From the NCBI RefSeq assembly GCF_016863175.1, contig NZ_BOOJ01000027.1, positions 124,001-188,000 of the forward strand: 64,000 nucleotides of DNA, read 5' to 3'. The stretch is from Paraplanobispora siamensis. GTDB taxonomy: Bacteria; Actinomycetota; Actinomycetes; Streptosporangiales; Streptosporangiaceae. A program made the position numbers and the translations under genes. Positions 1-12,214 of this stretch are shown here, in pieces (position 1 is the first letter of the stretch; every line of letters starts with the position of its first letter). The notes beneath the pieces were generated by a model that saw only the letters and a list, made by a program, of their open reading frames with translations, had not been told where the DNA came from and searched no databases.

Positions 1-342
1 CTCGGTGTGCGCCCAGGTGCGGGTGTAGCGCAGCCTCCCGGCGAACGGCTCGCCCGCGAACGTGCCCTCCAGCGTGCCCAGGAAGCAGGTCACCCCGGTG
101 GTGCCCGCGACGACCACGGTGAGCTCCTCCTCGGTGACCTCGGTCATGACCTGCGTGCGCGAGCGGTGGTTGTGCAGGTCGAGTTCCTTGGCCCCGGTGT
201 GCAGCCGCCCGTCCGGCGGCCCGGTGAAGACCAGCCGCTCGTCCAGCAGCCGGTCCAGCTCCTCGACGTCCCCGGCGAGCTGCGCCGCCTGCAGGCGCCT
301 CTCGGCCTCGTACAGCTCCTCCGTGAGCGTCCGCTCGTCCAT
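1..342 (-). CDS. SnoaL/DUF4440-like (NTF2-fold) protein, partial
   Basis: Only the first 114 codons are present; the frame is open to the left edge of the window. The start ATG is preceded by a GGAG ribosome site. The protein begins MDERTLTEELYEAERRLQ, a helix followed by the pattern LLDERLVFTGPPDGRLHTG and a run of beta strands (ELTVVVAGTTGV, FAGRLRYTRTW). This helix-then-sheet layout with a late RYTRTW strand is typical of the DUF4440/SnoaL branch of the NTF2 fold, small cytosolic cone-shaped proteins that bind or modify small ligands. The family covers enzymes and non-enzymes alike, so no reaction is proposed. It is separated from the cold-shock gene by about 165 bp holding that gene's terminator. 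Confidence 0.7.
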   Translation of the reverse strand, partial: MDERTLTEELYEAERRLQAAQLAGDVEELDRLLDERLVFTGPPDGRLHTGAKELDLHNHRSRTQVMTEVTEEELTVVVAGTTGVTCFLGTLEGTFAGEPFAGRLRYTRTWAHTE

Positions 343-457
343 GAGAACTCCGTTTCTCGGGTGAGCCCGCGGCGGGGCCCGCGCCGCCGCCCCGCCCGCA
401 GTACATCACGGCGATCTCCGGCGCCGGCGATGAGGGCCCGAGGTCCCCGAGGAAACG

Positions 458-492
458 GATCAGGCCCGCACCGGAGGGGTGCGGGCCTGATC
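458..492 (-). terminator. Rho-independent-type hairpin after cold-shock gene
   Basis: Perfect 15-bp inverted repeat (arms 458-472 and 478-492, loop GGAGG) starting 16 bp beyond the stop codon of the cold-shock gene. There is no long T-run, which is usual for actinomycete terminators. Confidence 0.75.
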
Positions 493-507
493 AGTGACGA
501 TGCCGTG

Positions 508-714
508 TCAGGCGGAGACGATGTTCTCCGCCTGAGGGCCCTTCTGGCCCTGGGTGACGTCGAAGGACACCTTCTGGCCCTCCTGGAGCTCGCGGTAGCC
601 GCCCTGGGAGACGATGTTGGAGTAGTGGGCGAAGACGTCGGCGCCGCCGCCGTCCTGCTCGATGAAGCCGAAGCCCTTTTCCGCGTTGAACCACTTCACG
701 GTGCCAGTAGCCAT
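508..714 (-). CDS. csp: Cold-shock protein (CspA family)
   Basis: A 68-residue single cold-shock domain (OB fold) protein that binds single-stranded RNA/DNA and acts as an RNA chaperone. The RNP1 motif KGFGFIEQ (residues 13-20) and RNP2-like DVFAHYS (27-33) are intact, preceded by the family N-terminus [10 protein letters not shown]. The ATG at 712-714 is chosen because AAGGAG lies 6 bp upstream and the protein is then the standard family length; longer readings add an unconserved N-terminus. About 270 bp upstream are free of genes, so a long 5' leader of the kind that makes csp mRNAs temperature-responsive is possible but not demonstrated. Confidence 0.97.
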   Translation of the reverse strand: MATGTVKWFNAEKGFGFIEQDGGGADVFAHYSNIVSQGGYRELQEGQKVSFDVTQGQKGPQAENIVSA

Positions 715-982
715 GTCGATCTCCTTGACAGGTGCAGAACCGGAATCCGCACCGTGCGAATCCCGCATCGCTGCGATAAGCCCACCCGGGAAGACCGGAA
801 AACAAAACGCACCCGACGACATCGACCGTCGGGCGCACACAAGTTCTTCATGGGTACCACAACTGCAACTGCGTCCAACCTAGCACAGATGACGACGCGA
901 TGTGCACACCCTTTCACCGTCCGTCCAGACGCCCCCCGGCGCGGCCGCCCTTCCAGAACACCGGCTCCCGGAACGTCGGCCC

Positions 983-1894
983 TCAGAACATCGAGATGTG
1001 AACATGATCGATGTGGTTGGCCGTGTTGCCGCCGCGGTTGGACATCAGGCGCCAGCCGGCGCCCGTGCGGACGTCGTAGTAGCGCTGCTGCCAGATGATG
1101 TACATCACCCCGAGGCGCTGGCCGTTGTCGATGGCCCACTGGGCCAGGCGGTCGCCGCGGGCCTTGGCGTCGGCGGTGGGGACGCGGCCGCCGCTGCTCA
1201 TCATGAAGTCGCAGGCCCGGCCGCTGCCGTGGTCGCCGGGGTCGCCGGGGCGCAGGCAGCCGTAGCCGTAGGGCATGGGGAAGTTCTGCAGCACCAGGTT
1301 GCGCATCGTGACCGTGCGGGCGGTCAGGCCGCCGCTGCCGGAGGGGGTCTGGAAGCCGTACTTGGCCAGGAGCGTCTCGATCTTGACGCGGTCCTTCTTG
1401 AGCTTCTCGATGTCCTTCTTGAGCTCGACGATCTCGGACTCGGCCGCCTTCTCGGCCTTGGCGGCGTCCTTGATCAGCTCTTTCACCCTGGTGAGCTGGG
1501 TGGCCCGCTCGCTGGCCAGGTGGGACATGGTGGCCGCCTGACTGAGGGCGATGGAGGCGTCGCCCTGGAAGCTGAACAGCGTGCCGCTGTCCAGTTCGCC
1601 GCCCATGTAGGCGGTCTGCGCGAAGCGCACGACGTCGGTCTCCGCGGTGGCCAGCGCGGCCTTCAGGCGCTTGGCCGTGTCGGTGGCCTTCTTGGCCTTG
1701 ACCCGGGCGTCCTCGAGGCTCTGGACCTGGCCGCGGTACTCCTTGTTGAGCTTGCCGGCCTCCTGGGTCAGCCTGCGCAGCTCGGCCTCGGGATCGGGTC
1801 TGACGATCTGTCCCGCGCTCGCTCCCGCCATCGCCGGGGTCAGAAGCAGCGCGGTGAGCAGGGCGCCCAGCATCGCCAGGCGGCTTGATCTCAC
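983..1894 (-). CDS. Secreted coiled-coil protein with LAS-type (ARB_07466-like) C-terminal domain
   Basis: 303 residues with a GTG start preceded by GGAGGTGA. A signal peptide (about residues 1-27, ending AMAGASAG) is followed by a long Lys/Glu/Ala-rich coiled coil (about 35-175, with heptads such as ELKKDIEKLKKDRVKIETLL). The compact C-terminal domain (about 195-303) carries H222, D229 in GSGRACDF and the terminal HIDHVHI motif (H297, H299). That arrangement matches the zinc-binding His/Asp/His pattern of LAS (M15-like) peptidases, seen in the C-terminal domain family often annotated ARB_07466-like. The coiled coil resembles the regulatory hairpin of RipA/CwlO-type cell-wall hydrolases. A peptidoglycan-processing role outside the membrane is inferred. 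Confidence 0.8.
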   Translation of the reverse strand: MRSSRLAMLGALLTALLLTPAMAGASAGQIVRPDPEAELRRLTQEAGKLNKEYRGQVQSLEDARVKAKKATDTAKRLKAALATAETDVVRFAQTAYMGGELDSGTLFSFQGDASIALSQAATMSHLASERATQLTRVKELIKDAAKAEKAAESEIVELKKDIEKLKKDRVKIETLLAKYGFQTPSGSGGLTARTVTMRNLVLQNFPMPYGYGCLRPGDPGDHGSGRACDFMMSSGGRVPTADAKARGDRLAQWAIDNGQRLGVMYIIWQQRYYDVRTGAGWRLMSNRGGNTANHIDHVHISMF

Positions 1895-2182
1895 GCCTCG
1901 CTCACCTCCAGAGCCCCCCTCATGGACGGAGCGAAACTATAGAAGACGATCTTGGTGTCCGCCACCGGAACGGGGGAACCCATGCACCGTTGACGAACTA
2001 TCTACCAGTTTGTCACGGTTTAAACAAACGCCACCGGCGCCGATCCCTCTTGTCATGGCAGATAGAACATGATTCGGTCTCACCAATGGCGGGTCTTGTG
2101 GAGCCCCCCTCCAGCGGTGAGACTATCCAAGCAAGCACTCGTTCAAATCACGACTCCGGCCCGCCCACCAGGAGGCAACATC

Positions 2183-3616
2183 ATGCGTCAGCACGACACG
2201 CTGTTCATCGGGGGCGACTGGGTGGCCCCCGCGGGCACCGCGACCATCGAGGTCATCTCCCCGCACACCGAGGAGGTCGTCGGCCGGGTCCCCGACGGCA
2301 CCCCCGCCGACATGGACCGCGCGGTGGCCGCCGCGCGCCAGGCGTTCGACCACGGTCCCTGGCCCCGGATGACGATGGCCGAGCGCTCCGCCGTCGTGGC
2401 CGGGCTGGCCGAGCTCTACGCCGCCCGCCAGGGCGAGATGGCCGAGATCATCACCGAGGAGATGGGCTCGCCCATCACCTTCTCCCAGATGGCCCAGGCC
2501 CCCCAGCCGCTGGGCATGCTGCAGTACTACTCCGAGCTCGGCAAGACCTTCCCCGTCGAGGAGGAGCGTCCCGGCACGTTCGGCCCGGTGGTCGTACGGC
2601 GTGAGCCGGTCGGCGTGGTCGCCGCCGTCGTCCCGTGGAACGTCCCGCAGTTCGTCATCATGATCAAGCTGGCTCCCGCCCTCGTCGCGGGCTGCACGGT
2701 CGTGATCAAGCCCGCGCCGGAGACGCCGCTGGACTCCTACCTGCTGGCCGAGATGGTCAAGGAGGCCGGCATCCCCGACGGCGTCGTCAACATCGTCGCC
2801 GCCGGGCGCGAGGCCGGCGAGCACCTCGTCTCCCACCCGGACGTGGACAAGGTCGCCTTCACCGGCTCCACCGCGGCCGGCCGCCGCATCGCGAGCATCT
2901 GCGGCGAGCAGCTCAAGCGCTACACCCTGGAACTCGGCGGCAAGTCCGCCGCGATCATCCTGGACGACTGCGACCTGTCGTCCGCGATGGGCTTCCTGTC
3001 CATCGCCTCGCTGATGAACAACGGTCAGGCCTGCGTCGCCCAGACCCGGATCCTGGCCTCCCGCAACCGCTACGACGAGGTCGTGGACGCCGTCGCCTCG
3101 ATGGTGCGCAACATGCCCGTCGGCGACCCCGCGGACCCGGCCACCGGCATCGGGCCCCTGGTGGCCAAGCGCCAGCAGGAGCGGGTCGAGGGCTACATCA
3201 AGCTCGGCATCGAGGAGGGCGCCAAGCCCGTGGTCGGCGGCCTGGAGCGCCCCTACGACCGCGGCTGGTACGTCGCCCCCACCGTCTTCGCCGGCGCGAC
3301 CAACGAGATGCGCATCGCCCGCGAGGAGATCTTCGGCCCGGTCCTGGCCGTGATCCCCTACGAGGACGAGGCCGACGCCATCCGCATCGCCAACGACAGC
3401 GACTACGGCCTGGCCGGCACCGTGTGGACGGCCGACGTCGAGCACGGCATGGACGTGGCCCGCCAGGTCCGCACCGGCACCTACGGCGTCAACCTCTTCA
3501 TGATCGAGAACAGCTCCCCGTTCGGCGGCTTCAAGAGCAGCGGCCTCGGCCGCGAGCTCGGGCCCGAGGGCCTGGCCGCCTACCTGGAGTACAAGTCCAT
3601 CGCCCGCCTGGGCTGA
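2183..3616 (+). CDS. NAD(P)-dependent aldehyde dehydrogenase
   Basis: 477-residue class I/II aldehyde dehydrogenase that oxidises an aldehyde to the carboxylate with NAD(P)+. Start ATG at 2183 has GGAGG 6 bp upstream; the open frame extends further 5' but without a ribosome site. Visible hallmarks are the cofactor-binding segment PWNVPQFVIMIKLAPAL, the GSTAAGR turn of the Rossmann fold, the general base E250 in LELGGKS and the nucleophile C284 in NNGQACVAQTR, plus EEIFGPVL and FGGFKSSGLGRE near the C-terminus. It stands alone with its own strong terminator, so the substrate cannot be inferred from neighbours; the sequence resembles broad-specificity GabD/BetB-like enzymes. Confidence 0.95.
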   Translation: MRQHDTLFIGGDWVAPAGTATIEVISPHTEEVVGRVPDGTPADMDRAVAAARQAFDHGPWPRMTMAERSAVVAGLAELYAARQGEMAEIITEEMGSPITFSQMAQAPQPLGMLQYYSELGKTFPVEEERPGTFGPVVVRREPVGVVAAVVPWNVPQFVIMIKLAPALVAGCTVVIKPAPETPLDSYLLAEMVKEAGIPDGVVNIVAAGREAGEHLVSHPDVDKVAFTGSTAAGRRIASICGEQLKRYTLELGGKSAAIILDDCDLSSAMGFLSIASLMNNGQACVAQTRILASRNRYDEVVDAVASMVRNMPVGDPADPATGIGPLVAKRQQERVEGYIKLGIEEGAKPVVGGLERPYDRGWYVAPTVFAGATNEMRIAREEIFGPVLAVIPYEDEADAIRIANDSDYGLAGTVWTADVEHGMDVARQVRTGTYGVNLFMIENSSPFGGFKSSGLGRELGPEGLAAYLEYKSIARLG

Positions 3617-3626
3617 GATCAGAAGG

Positions 3627-3668
3627 AAAGTGCCGGTACGGCTCACGCGGAGCCGTACCGGCACTTTT
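3627..3668 (+). terminator. Strong intrinsic terminator of the aldehyde dehydrogenase gene
   Basis: 17-bp perfect stem (3627-3643 with 3651-3667), 7-base loop and a terminal T-run, 10 bp after the stop codon. It could also act in the reverse direction because the left arm begins AAAG. Confidence 0.9.
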
Positions 3669-3817
3669 CTCATGGACGGACGGCCCAGCACGCCCCCGCG
3701 ACGCTGGGCAACCGCCTAACTACATGAAGTATGTCCCACGATCACCAGCTACTGGTGGTTCGTCTCCCGAGGACTTCTCCCGGCGGATTTCATCCATCCG
3801 CTGTAGGTAGACGACAT

Positions 3818-4992
<1,175 letters not shown>

Positions 4993-4996
<4 letters not shown>

Positions 4997-7032
4997 CGGG
5001 CGACCTCCTGGGCCTGGACGGCGGTGATGGCGACGGTGCTGACGATGTCGGTGACCAGCGCGCCCCGCGACAGGTCGTTGACCGGCTTGCGCAGTCCCTG
5101 CAGGACGGGGCCGATCGCCACCGCCCCGGCGGAGCGCTGCACGGCCTTGTAGGTGTTGTTGCCGGTGTTGAGGTCCGGGAAGATCAGCACGGTCGCCCGG
5201 CCCGCGACCTGCGAGCCGGGCAGCTTGGCCGCCGCGACCCTCGGGTCCACCGCCGCGTCGTACTGGATCGGCCCCTCCACCAGCAGGCCCGGCGCCCGCT
5301 CGGCGACCATGGCGGTGGCCTCGCGCACCTTGTCCACGTCGGCGCCGTGACCCGACTGCCCGGTCGAGTAGGACAGCATCGCGACCCTCGGCTCGACGCC
5401 GAAGCGCTCCGCCGTGTGCGCCGAGGAGATCGCGATGTCGGCGAGCTGACCGGCGTCCGGATCGGGGTTGATCGCGCAGTCGCCGTAGACGAGCACCCGG
5501 TCGGCCAGGCACATGAAGAAGACCGAGGAGACGATCGAGGTCTCCGGGACGGTCTTGATGATCTGGAAGGCGGGCAGGATCGTAGCGGCCGTGGTGTGCG
5601 CGGCGCCGGAGACCATGCCGTCCACCTCGCCCCGGTGCAGCATCATCGTGCCGAAGAAGTTGACGTCGCTGAGGACGTCCCTGGCCCGTTCCAGGGTGAT
5701 GCCCTTGTGCGCGCGCAGCGCGGCGTACTCCTCGGCGAAGGAGTCGCGCAGCGGCGAGGTCAGCGGGTCGGCCACCGTCACCCCGGCCAGGTCGAGGCCG
5801 AGCTCGGCGATCCGCCGCCGGACGACCTCCTCGCGGCCCAGCAGGGTGAGGTCCACGATGCCGCGCCGGACCAGGACGTCGGCGGCGCGCAGGATGCGCT
5901 CCTCCTCGCCCTCGGGCAGCACGATGTGCCTGCGGTCGGCGCGCGCCCGCTCCAGCAGCGTGTGCTCGAACATCATCGGGGTGACCCGCTCGGAGCGGGC
6001 CAGCTCGATGCGGTCGGCGAGGTCGGCGGTGTCGACGTGCGCCTCGAAGTGGCCGAGCGCCGTCTCGATCTTGCGCGGGTTGTCCGCGGTGAGCCGTCCC
6101 TCCAGGCCGCCCAGGGTGGTCGCGACGGCGAAGCTGCCCTCCCCGGCCGACAGCACCGGCAGGCCGGGCGCCAGCCGGGAGGTGAGGGCCCGTACGGTCT
6201 CGGTGGGCTCCTCTCCCAGGCTGAGCACCACCCCCGAGGGGCGCACCGTGCCCGCCGCCTCCGCGGCCGCCGCGGCCAGCAGCAGGTCTGCCCGGTCTCC
6301 CGGCGTGAGCAGCAGCGCCCCGTCCACCAGGTGCTCCAGCAGCAGCGGCATCGTGGCGCCGCCGAAGACGAACCCGTTGACGTCCCGGAACAGCCCGTCC
6401 TCGTCGCCCAGGATCTGCTTGGCCTGTACGGCCTCCGCCACCTGCCCGACGGTCGGCGCCGACAGCGACGGATGCTCGGGGATGACGTAGAAGGGCACCG
6501 GCAGGTCGGGCTCGACGACCATCTCGGGCGGCACCCGGTTGGCGATCACCGCCAGGACCGTGCAGCCCAGGTCGGAGAAGACCTGGTAGCCGGTGCGCAT
6601 CTCCATCGCGATCTCGTCGGCGCGGTCGGCGTGCGCGCCCACCACCACGATGACCGGGGCGCCGAACTCGGCGGCCAGGCGGGCGTTGAAGGCCAGCTCG
6701 CGGGGGAGGTCGTCGGTGGCGAACGAGCTGCCCAGCACGAGCAGGGCGTCGCACTCGCTCTCGAAGGCGTGGAAGCGGGTGACCAGGCGAGAGATGAGCT
6801 CCTCGGCGCCCCGCTGGGCGTAGACCTCGGCGGCGTCCTCCGCCTTCAGCCCGATCGCCGCGGCGGCCGGGCGGTAGCCGTCCTCGATCAGTTCGGAGGC
6901 GCGCTCGCTCCTGGCGATCGGGCGGAACACCCCGATCCGGTCCACCCGGCGGGTCAGCAACTCCATCAGACCCAGTTCGACGATCTGCCTGCCGTCCCCG
7001 CGCCCGAGACCGGCCACGTAGATGCTCCGCAT
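4993..7032 (-). CDS. pta: Phosphate acetyltransferase (long, two-domain form)
   Basis: 679 residues. It converts acetyl-CoA + phosphate to acetyl phosphate + CoA. An N-terminal P-loop/BioD-like region (SIYVAGLGRGDGRQIVELG, about 1-230) is followed by a DRTGG regulatory domain (about 210-330) and the catalytic PTA_PTB domain from about residue 360 (MFEHTLLERARADRRHIVLPEGEEERILRAA). The ATG at 7030-7032 sits 8 bp after GGGGG; an ATG two codons earlier is too close to that site. It is the first gene of the pta-ackA operon, with ackA overlapping by 4 bp. Confidence 0.97.
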
Positions 7033-7074
7033 ACGCATTACCCCCGATCGGACCATTTGCCTTGCATGTCAGGA

Positions 7075-7836
7075 CTAAACCATGCTCACCCATCGCCCGA
7101 TACGCCGGATCAGCTCGGGAGCGGCGGCCGACTCCGCGTGGCCGTACCCAGGCTCGATCCACAGCTCCTTCGGCTCGCGGGCCGCGTCGTGGATCTGGTG
7201 CGCGTGGTCGAGCGGGAAGAAGGCGTCGGCGTCGCCGTGCACGACCAGCAGGGGCGTCGGCGCGATCAGCGCGGCGGCCTCGTGCGGCGCCGGCGGCACC
7301 GGGTCCCACATCCCCCTCTTGATCCGCGTCCGCTTGCCCAGCCTCGCGGCCAGCCGCCCGGCCGGGTGCTCGATCGCCCAGTGCACCTGGCGCATCGGCC
7401 GGGTCCCCCGGTAGTACCAGCGGGCGGGCGCGCTCACCGAGACCACCGCGTCGACCGGCGCGAGCCCGTGGTCGCGGTCGCCCGCGTGGCGCAGGACCAC
7501 CGCCCCGCCCATCGAGAAGCCGACGGTCACGACCCTGGCGTAGCCGATCGTCCGGGCGTGCCGTACCGCCGCGTCCACGTCGAGGATCTCCTGGTCGCCC
7601 ACGGTCGTCTCCCCGCCCGACCGGCCGTGGCCGCGGAAGTCGATCGAGACGACTCCGCCGAACCCGCTCAGCACGTGGGCGATCCGCCGGGTGGGACGCT
7701 CCCTGAGCGATCCGGTGAACCCGTGCGCCAGCACGATGCCCAGATCCGGGGCCCCGCGCGACGGGGTGTGCGCCGCGTCGATCCGCACGTTGTCCTTGGT
7801 CACGAGCATCACGGGGAAGGACGGGGCGAAAGACAT
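7075..7836 (-). CDS. Alpha/beta hydrolase
   Basis: 253-residue alpha/beta-hydrolase-fold protein with no signal peptide. Visible features are the oxyanion region LAHGFTGSLRERPTRR, the DFRGHGRSGG strand, the nucleophile elbow GFSMGG, the acid HGDADAFFP and the catalytic His in EPGYGHAES. The pattern is closest to the BAAT/prolyl-aminopeptidase-like serine hydrolases. It lies about 40 bp upstream of pta on the same strand and may be co-transcribed, but nothing ties its substrate to acetate metabolism. Confidence 0.85.
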   Translation of the reverse strand: MSFAPSFPVMLVTKDNVRIDAAHTPSRGAPDLGIVLAHGFTGSLRERPTRRIAHVLSGFGGVVSIDFRGHGRSGGETTVGDQEILDVDAAVRHARTIGYARVVTVGFSMGGAVVLRHAGDRDHGLAPVDAVVSVSAPARWYYRGTRPMRQVHWAIEHPAGRLAARLGKRTRIKRGMWDPVPPAPHEAAALIAPTPLLVVHGDADAFFPLDHAHQIHDAAREPKELWIEPGYGHAESAAAPELIRRIGRWVSMV

Positions 7837-8044
7837 GCGCCGAGCTTAGAGAGTGATCGGCTCCGTGGGACACCCAGATCCGGCCCAAGAGAGAAGAAGC
7901 ACATCATGCGTGACAAAAAGGTAGATGGACTGTGAATTAGGGCATTTCCCCAGGGAGGCGCATGAGCGATTGCCGGGATCAACTAAAATGGTAGGGCCGC
8001 ACGGTCCGCGGCCAGCCTCCACGAACACAGAGTGAGACTCCACC

Positions 8045-9870
<1,826 letters not shown>

Positions 9871-9898
<28 letters not shown>

Positions 9899-9972
9899 CG
9901 CGCTCGCCGCCCGCGCCAAGGGCGGCAGCCGACGCGCCCGCCGCCCGCGCCAAGGGCGGCAGCCGACACGCC
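9871..9972. repeat. 34-bp tandem triplication spanning the typA stop codon
   Basis: Three adjacent 34-bp units at 9871-9904, 9905-9938 and 9939-9972, differing by only a few bases. The first unit contains the last nine codons of typA and its TGA stop (9896-9898); in units 2 and 3 the TGA is CGA. The unit length is not a multiple of three, so the array is not a coding repeat. Confidence 0.95.
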
Positions 9973-10007
9973 TCCTGTGCCCGGCCCGGCCGGACACAGG
10001 AGGCTGT
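9970..10007 (+). terminator. Terminator hairpin of typA
   Basis: 10-bp stem (9970-9979 with 9995-10004) extended by GC pairs inside the loop and followed by TGTTTC. It lies directly after the tandem array. Confidence 0.75.
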
Positions 10008-10138
10008 TTCGCCTCATGACCGTTTTGTCTCATATATGGCCAAAAAAGAGGATTCTCCCGTTCGCTGTGCGGTAGAGACCCTGTTCGGGCTCCTCCGCCA
10101 GCGGAGGGGCGCCGTCAGGACATACGGGGGAATCTTCC

Positions 10139-10915
10139 ATGGCTCACAGAACCCACCTGGCCCTGGCCGCCGCGCTGGGAGCCGGAATGATCGCCACCGG
10201 GGCCGCCCCGCCGGCCCAGACGTCGCCGCGAGCATCCGCCGCGCCGGATCCGACCGCCGGCACGGGAGAGACGACGCCGGGGCCGGCCGGCACGCCTGCG
10301 GGAACCCCCGAGCCGGCCGGCACGCCCGCCGGGACACCCGAGCCGACCGCCGCTCCCACGCGGACGCCGCCGTCGGGTGACAGGCCGTTGCACGCCGACA
10401 TCAAGGACGTGGACGGCCGGACCGTGGGCTCGCTCGACATCAAGAGCGACCAGGACGGCAAGCCCTCCATCACGGTCACCGTCACCGGCGGGCTGCCCGC
10501 CGGCTTCCACGGTTTCCACATCCACGCCAAGGGCGTCTGCGACCCGGGCTCGACCGACCCCGCCACCGGCAGCCCCTTCTTCAGTGCGGGCGGCCACGTC
10601 GACTTCGACGCGAAGTCCCACCCGGACCACGCCGGCGACCTGCCCGATCTGCTGATCGGCGCGAACGGCACCGGCAGCGCCTCCTTCGTCACCGACCGGT
10701 TGATGACCGGGCAGCTCGCCGACGCCGACGGCAGCGCGGTCGTCGTCCACGCCATGCCGGACAACCGCGCCAACATCCCCGACCGGTACGGCCACGCGGC
10801 CGACACCTCCGACCCCGAGGCCGAGACGACGATGACCATCGGCCCCGACGACGAGACCCTCAAGAGCGGCGACTCCGGAGGCCGCATAGCCTGCGGTGTG
10901 ATCACCGGGCGCTGA
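10139..10915 (+). CDS. sodC: Secreted Cu/Zn superoxide dismutase
   Basis: 258 residues. An N-terminal signal (1-23, no lipobox) and a Pro/Thr/Gly linker (about 24-80) precede the SOD domain. Dismutation of superoxide outside the membrane is expected. Metal ligands are recognisable: H127 and H129 in GFHIH, the bridging H153 in GGHVD, H161/H164 and D167 in HPDHAGD, and H204 in VVVHAMPD. Cysteines 134 and 252 are placed for the family disulfide, and the C-terminal GGRIACGVI strand is intact. The start ATG follows GGGGG by 8 bp. The linker contains an in-frame tandem duplication. Confidence 0.93.
   Translation: MAHRTHLALAAALGAGMIATGAAPPAQTSPRASAAPDPTAGTGETTPGPAGTPAGTPEPAGTPAGTPEPTAAPTRTPPSGDRPLHADIKDVDGRTVGSLDIKSDQDGKPSITVTVTGGLPAGFHGFHIHAKGVCDPGSTDPATGSPFFSAGGHVDFDAKSHPDHAGDLPDLLIGANGTGSASFVTDRLMTGQLADADGSAVVVHAMPDNRANIPDRYGHAADTSDPEAETTMTIGPDDETLKSGDSGGRIACGVITGR
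10282..10341 (+). repeat. 30-bp in-frame tandem duplication in the sodC linker
   Basis: Two adjacent 30-bp units (10282-10311, 10312-10341), about 26/30 identical, encoding PAGTPAGTPE twice. They lengthen the flexible wall-spanning linker between the signal peptide and the SOD domain. Confidence 0.85.
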
Positions 10916-10933
10916 CCCCCGGCGCGGACGGGC

Positions 10934-11347
10934 TCAGCCGAGGATCGCGTAGACCGTGGCCGCCTGGGCGGCGGGTGAGGGGTCTCCGTCGGCGGTGAGG
11001 GTGACGGAGGCGAAGGCGAGGCTGCGGCCGAGCTTGGTCACGTGGGCCTCGACGAGGACGTCCTTGCCGATGATCGGGCGCTGGAACGTCGTGGACTGCT
11101 GGACGGTGGTCATCGGGACGAAGCCGCCCCGGGCCGAGGAGATCGCGATCACCGTGGCGGTGTCGGCGGCGGCCATCAGCGCCTGGCCGGACATGCCGCC
11201 GCCCTCCCTGGCCAGCCGGTCGGACCAGGGCAGGCGCAGAACGGCATGGCGCTCGCCCAGCTCCTCGACCAGCAGGCCGAGGTCCTGCACCCAGGGGGCG
11301 AAGTTGTCACGCAGGATCTTGTCGCCGTCGGCGGGCTGTAGCGTCAC
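10934..11347 (-). CDS. PaaI-type hotdog thioesterase
   Basis: 137 residues from a GTG start. A hotdog-fold acyl-CoA thioesterase is suggested by the helix GGGMSGQALMAAADTATVIAI, the family position where the substrate-binding helix carries the Gly-Gly and acidic residues, and by the strand FVPMTTVQQSTTFQRPI. The frame is open further upstream, but that extension is Arg/Gly-rich and unlike the family, so the GTG giving standard length is preferred; its ribosome site (GGTGG) is weak. It converges on sodC with an 18-bp gap. Confidence 0.75.
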   Translation of the reverse strand: MTLQPADGDKILRDNFAPWVQDLGLLVEELGERHAVLRLPWSDRLAREGGGMSGQALMAAADTATVIAISSARGGFVPMTTVQQSTTFQRPIIGKDVLVEAHVTKLGRSLAFASVTLTADGDPSPAAQAATVYAILG

Positions 11348-11523
11348 CCCACCATGATGCGCCCCGCAGGCGCCGATGAGGAGCCCCGACGCCCCACCCG
11401 CCGATCGCTCCGCCCCGGCGCGGCGCTCACCCTGGAGAGCCCCGCCACCGGCGCGACCCCGGCCGGAGGACTCCGTCCCCGCGGCGGGCCGGGGAAGGGT
11501 CCGCCGTGGGTGGGAGCGCCGGA

Positions 11524-12168
11524 TCAGTCGGCCGGCAGGTGGGTGGTGAGCCACTCCACGAGTGGGGTCAGGTCGCGCCAGATCGTGCGGACTCGGGCGA
11601 CGACCTCGGGGGTGTGGACCCAGGGTTCGGGCTCGAAGCGGCGGCTCGCGTGCAGCGAGCGGTGGCGGAGCAGGTCGAGGCGGGGGTGGTCCTCGGGGAC
11701 GCCGCGCGGGCGGGTCTTGAGGCGGTCGCCTCCGATCTCGTAGCCCGCGATCCGGGCCTCGGTCACGATCTTCTCCAGCGGGACCCCGCTGATCTCCTCG
11801 TCGACCGCCTCCCGGAAGCGGGCGAGCCGCTCGCCGTCGGCCGCGTAGAGGCCCGCCCCGACGTAGAGACCCGCGGCGTCGAGCTGGACGTAGTAACCGA
11901 CGGCCTCGGCGGTCGGGACATAGGCTCCCTGGTGGGTCTTGTAGGGCGACTTGTCCTTGGCGAAGCGCACGTCGCGGTTGGGCCGGAACAGGTGCGTGCC
12001 GCCGAACTCGGCCTCCAGCTCCTCCCCCAGCGCGATCATCGGCGCCTTCACCGCCTCCTCGTAGACCTGCTTGTGGCGGGTCCAGTAGGTCTTGGAGTTG
12101 TCAGCCTCCAGACCCTCGTAGAACACGAAGGCGTCGTCGGGGAAACCGCTGAAGCTCATGCGGCCCAT
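11524..12168 (-). CDS. DUF2461 (TIGR02453) family protein
   Basis: 214 residues. The family signature is visible: FSGFPDDAFVFYEGLEADNSKTYWTRHK at the N-terminus, LFRPNRDVRFAKDKSPYKTHQGAY in the middle and GYYVQLDAAGLYVGAGLY in the core strands. DUF2461 proteins are soluble and widespread in Actinobacteria and Bacteroidetes, and no biochemical function is established. Start choice is between this ATG (GGTGG upstream) and the ATG three codons later; both keep the conserved region. Confidence 0.85.
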   Translation of the reverse strand: MGRMSFSGFPDDAFVFYEGLEADNSKTYWTRHKQVYEEAVKAPMIALGEELEAEFGGTHLFRPNRDVRFAKDKSPYKTHQGAYVPTAEAVGYYVQLDAAGLYVGAGLYAADGERLARFREAVDEEISGVPLEKIVTEARIAGYEIGGDRLKTRPRGVPEDHPRLDLLRHRSLHASRRFEPEPWVHTPEVVARVRTIWRDLTPLVEWLTTHLPAD

Positions 12169-12214
12169 CGTGCCACCGGCCACCGACAGTTTCCGGAACC
12201 GCCGGCCCGCCGGG

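Noticed and set aside
1940-2000. A CGGGGGAACCC stretch resembling part of the c-di-AMP (ydaO) riboswitch
   Set aside because: It lies on the plus strand, opposite to the cell-wall gene that would be the natural target. The second hallmark (GGGGTGAAT-type) and pairing stems are missing.
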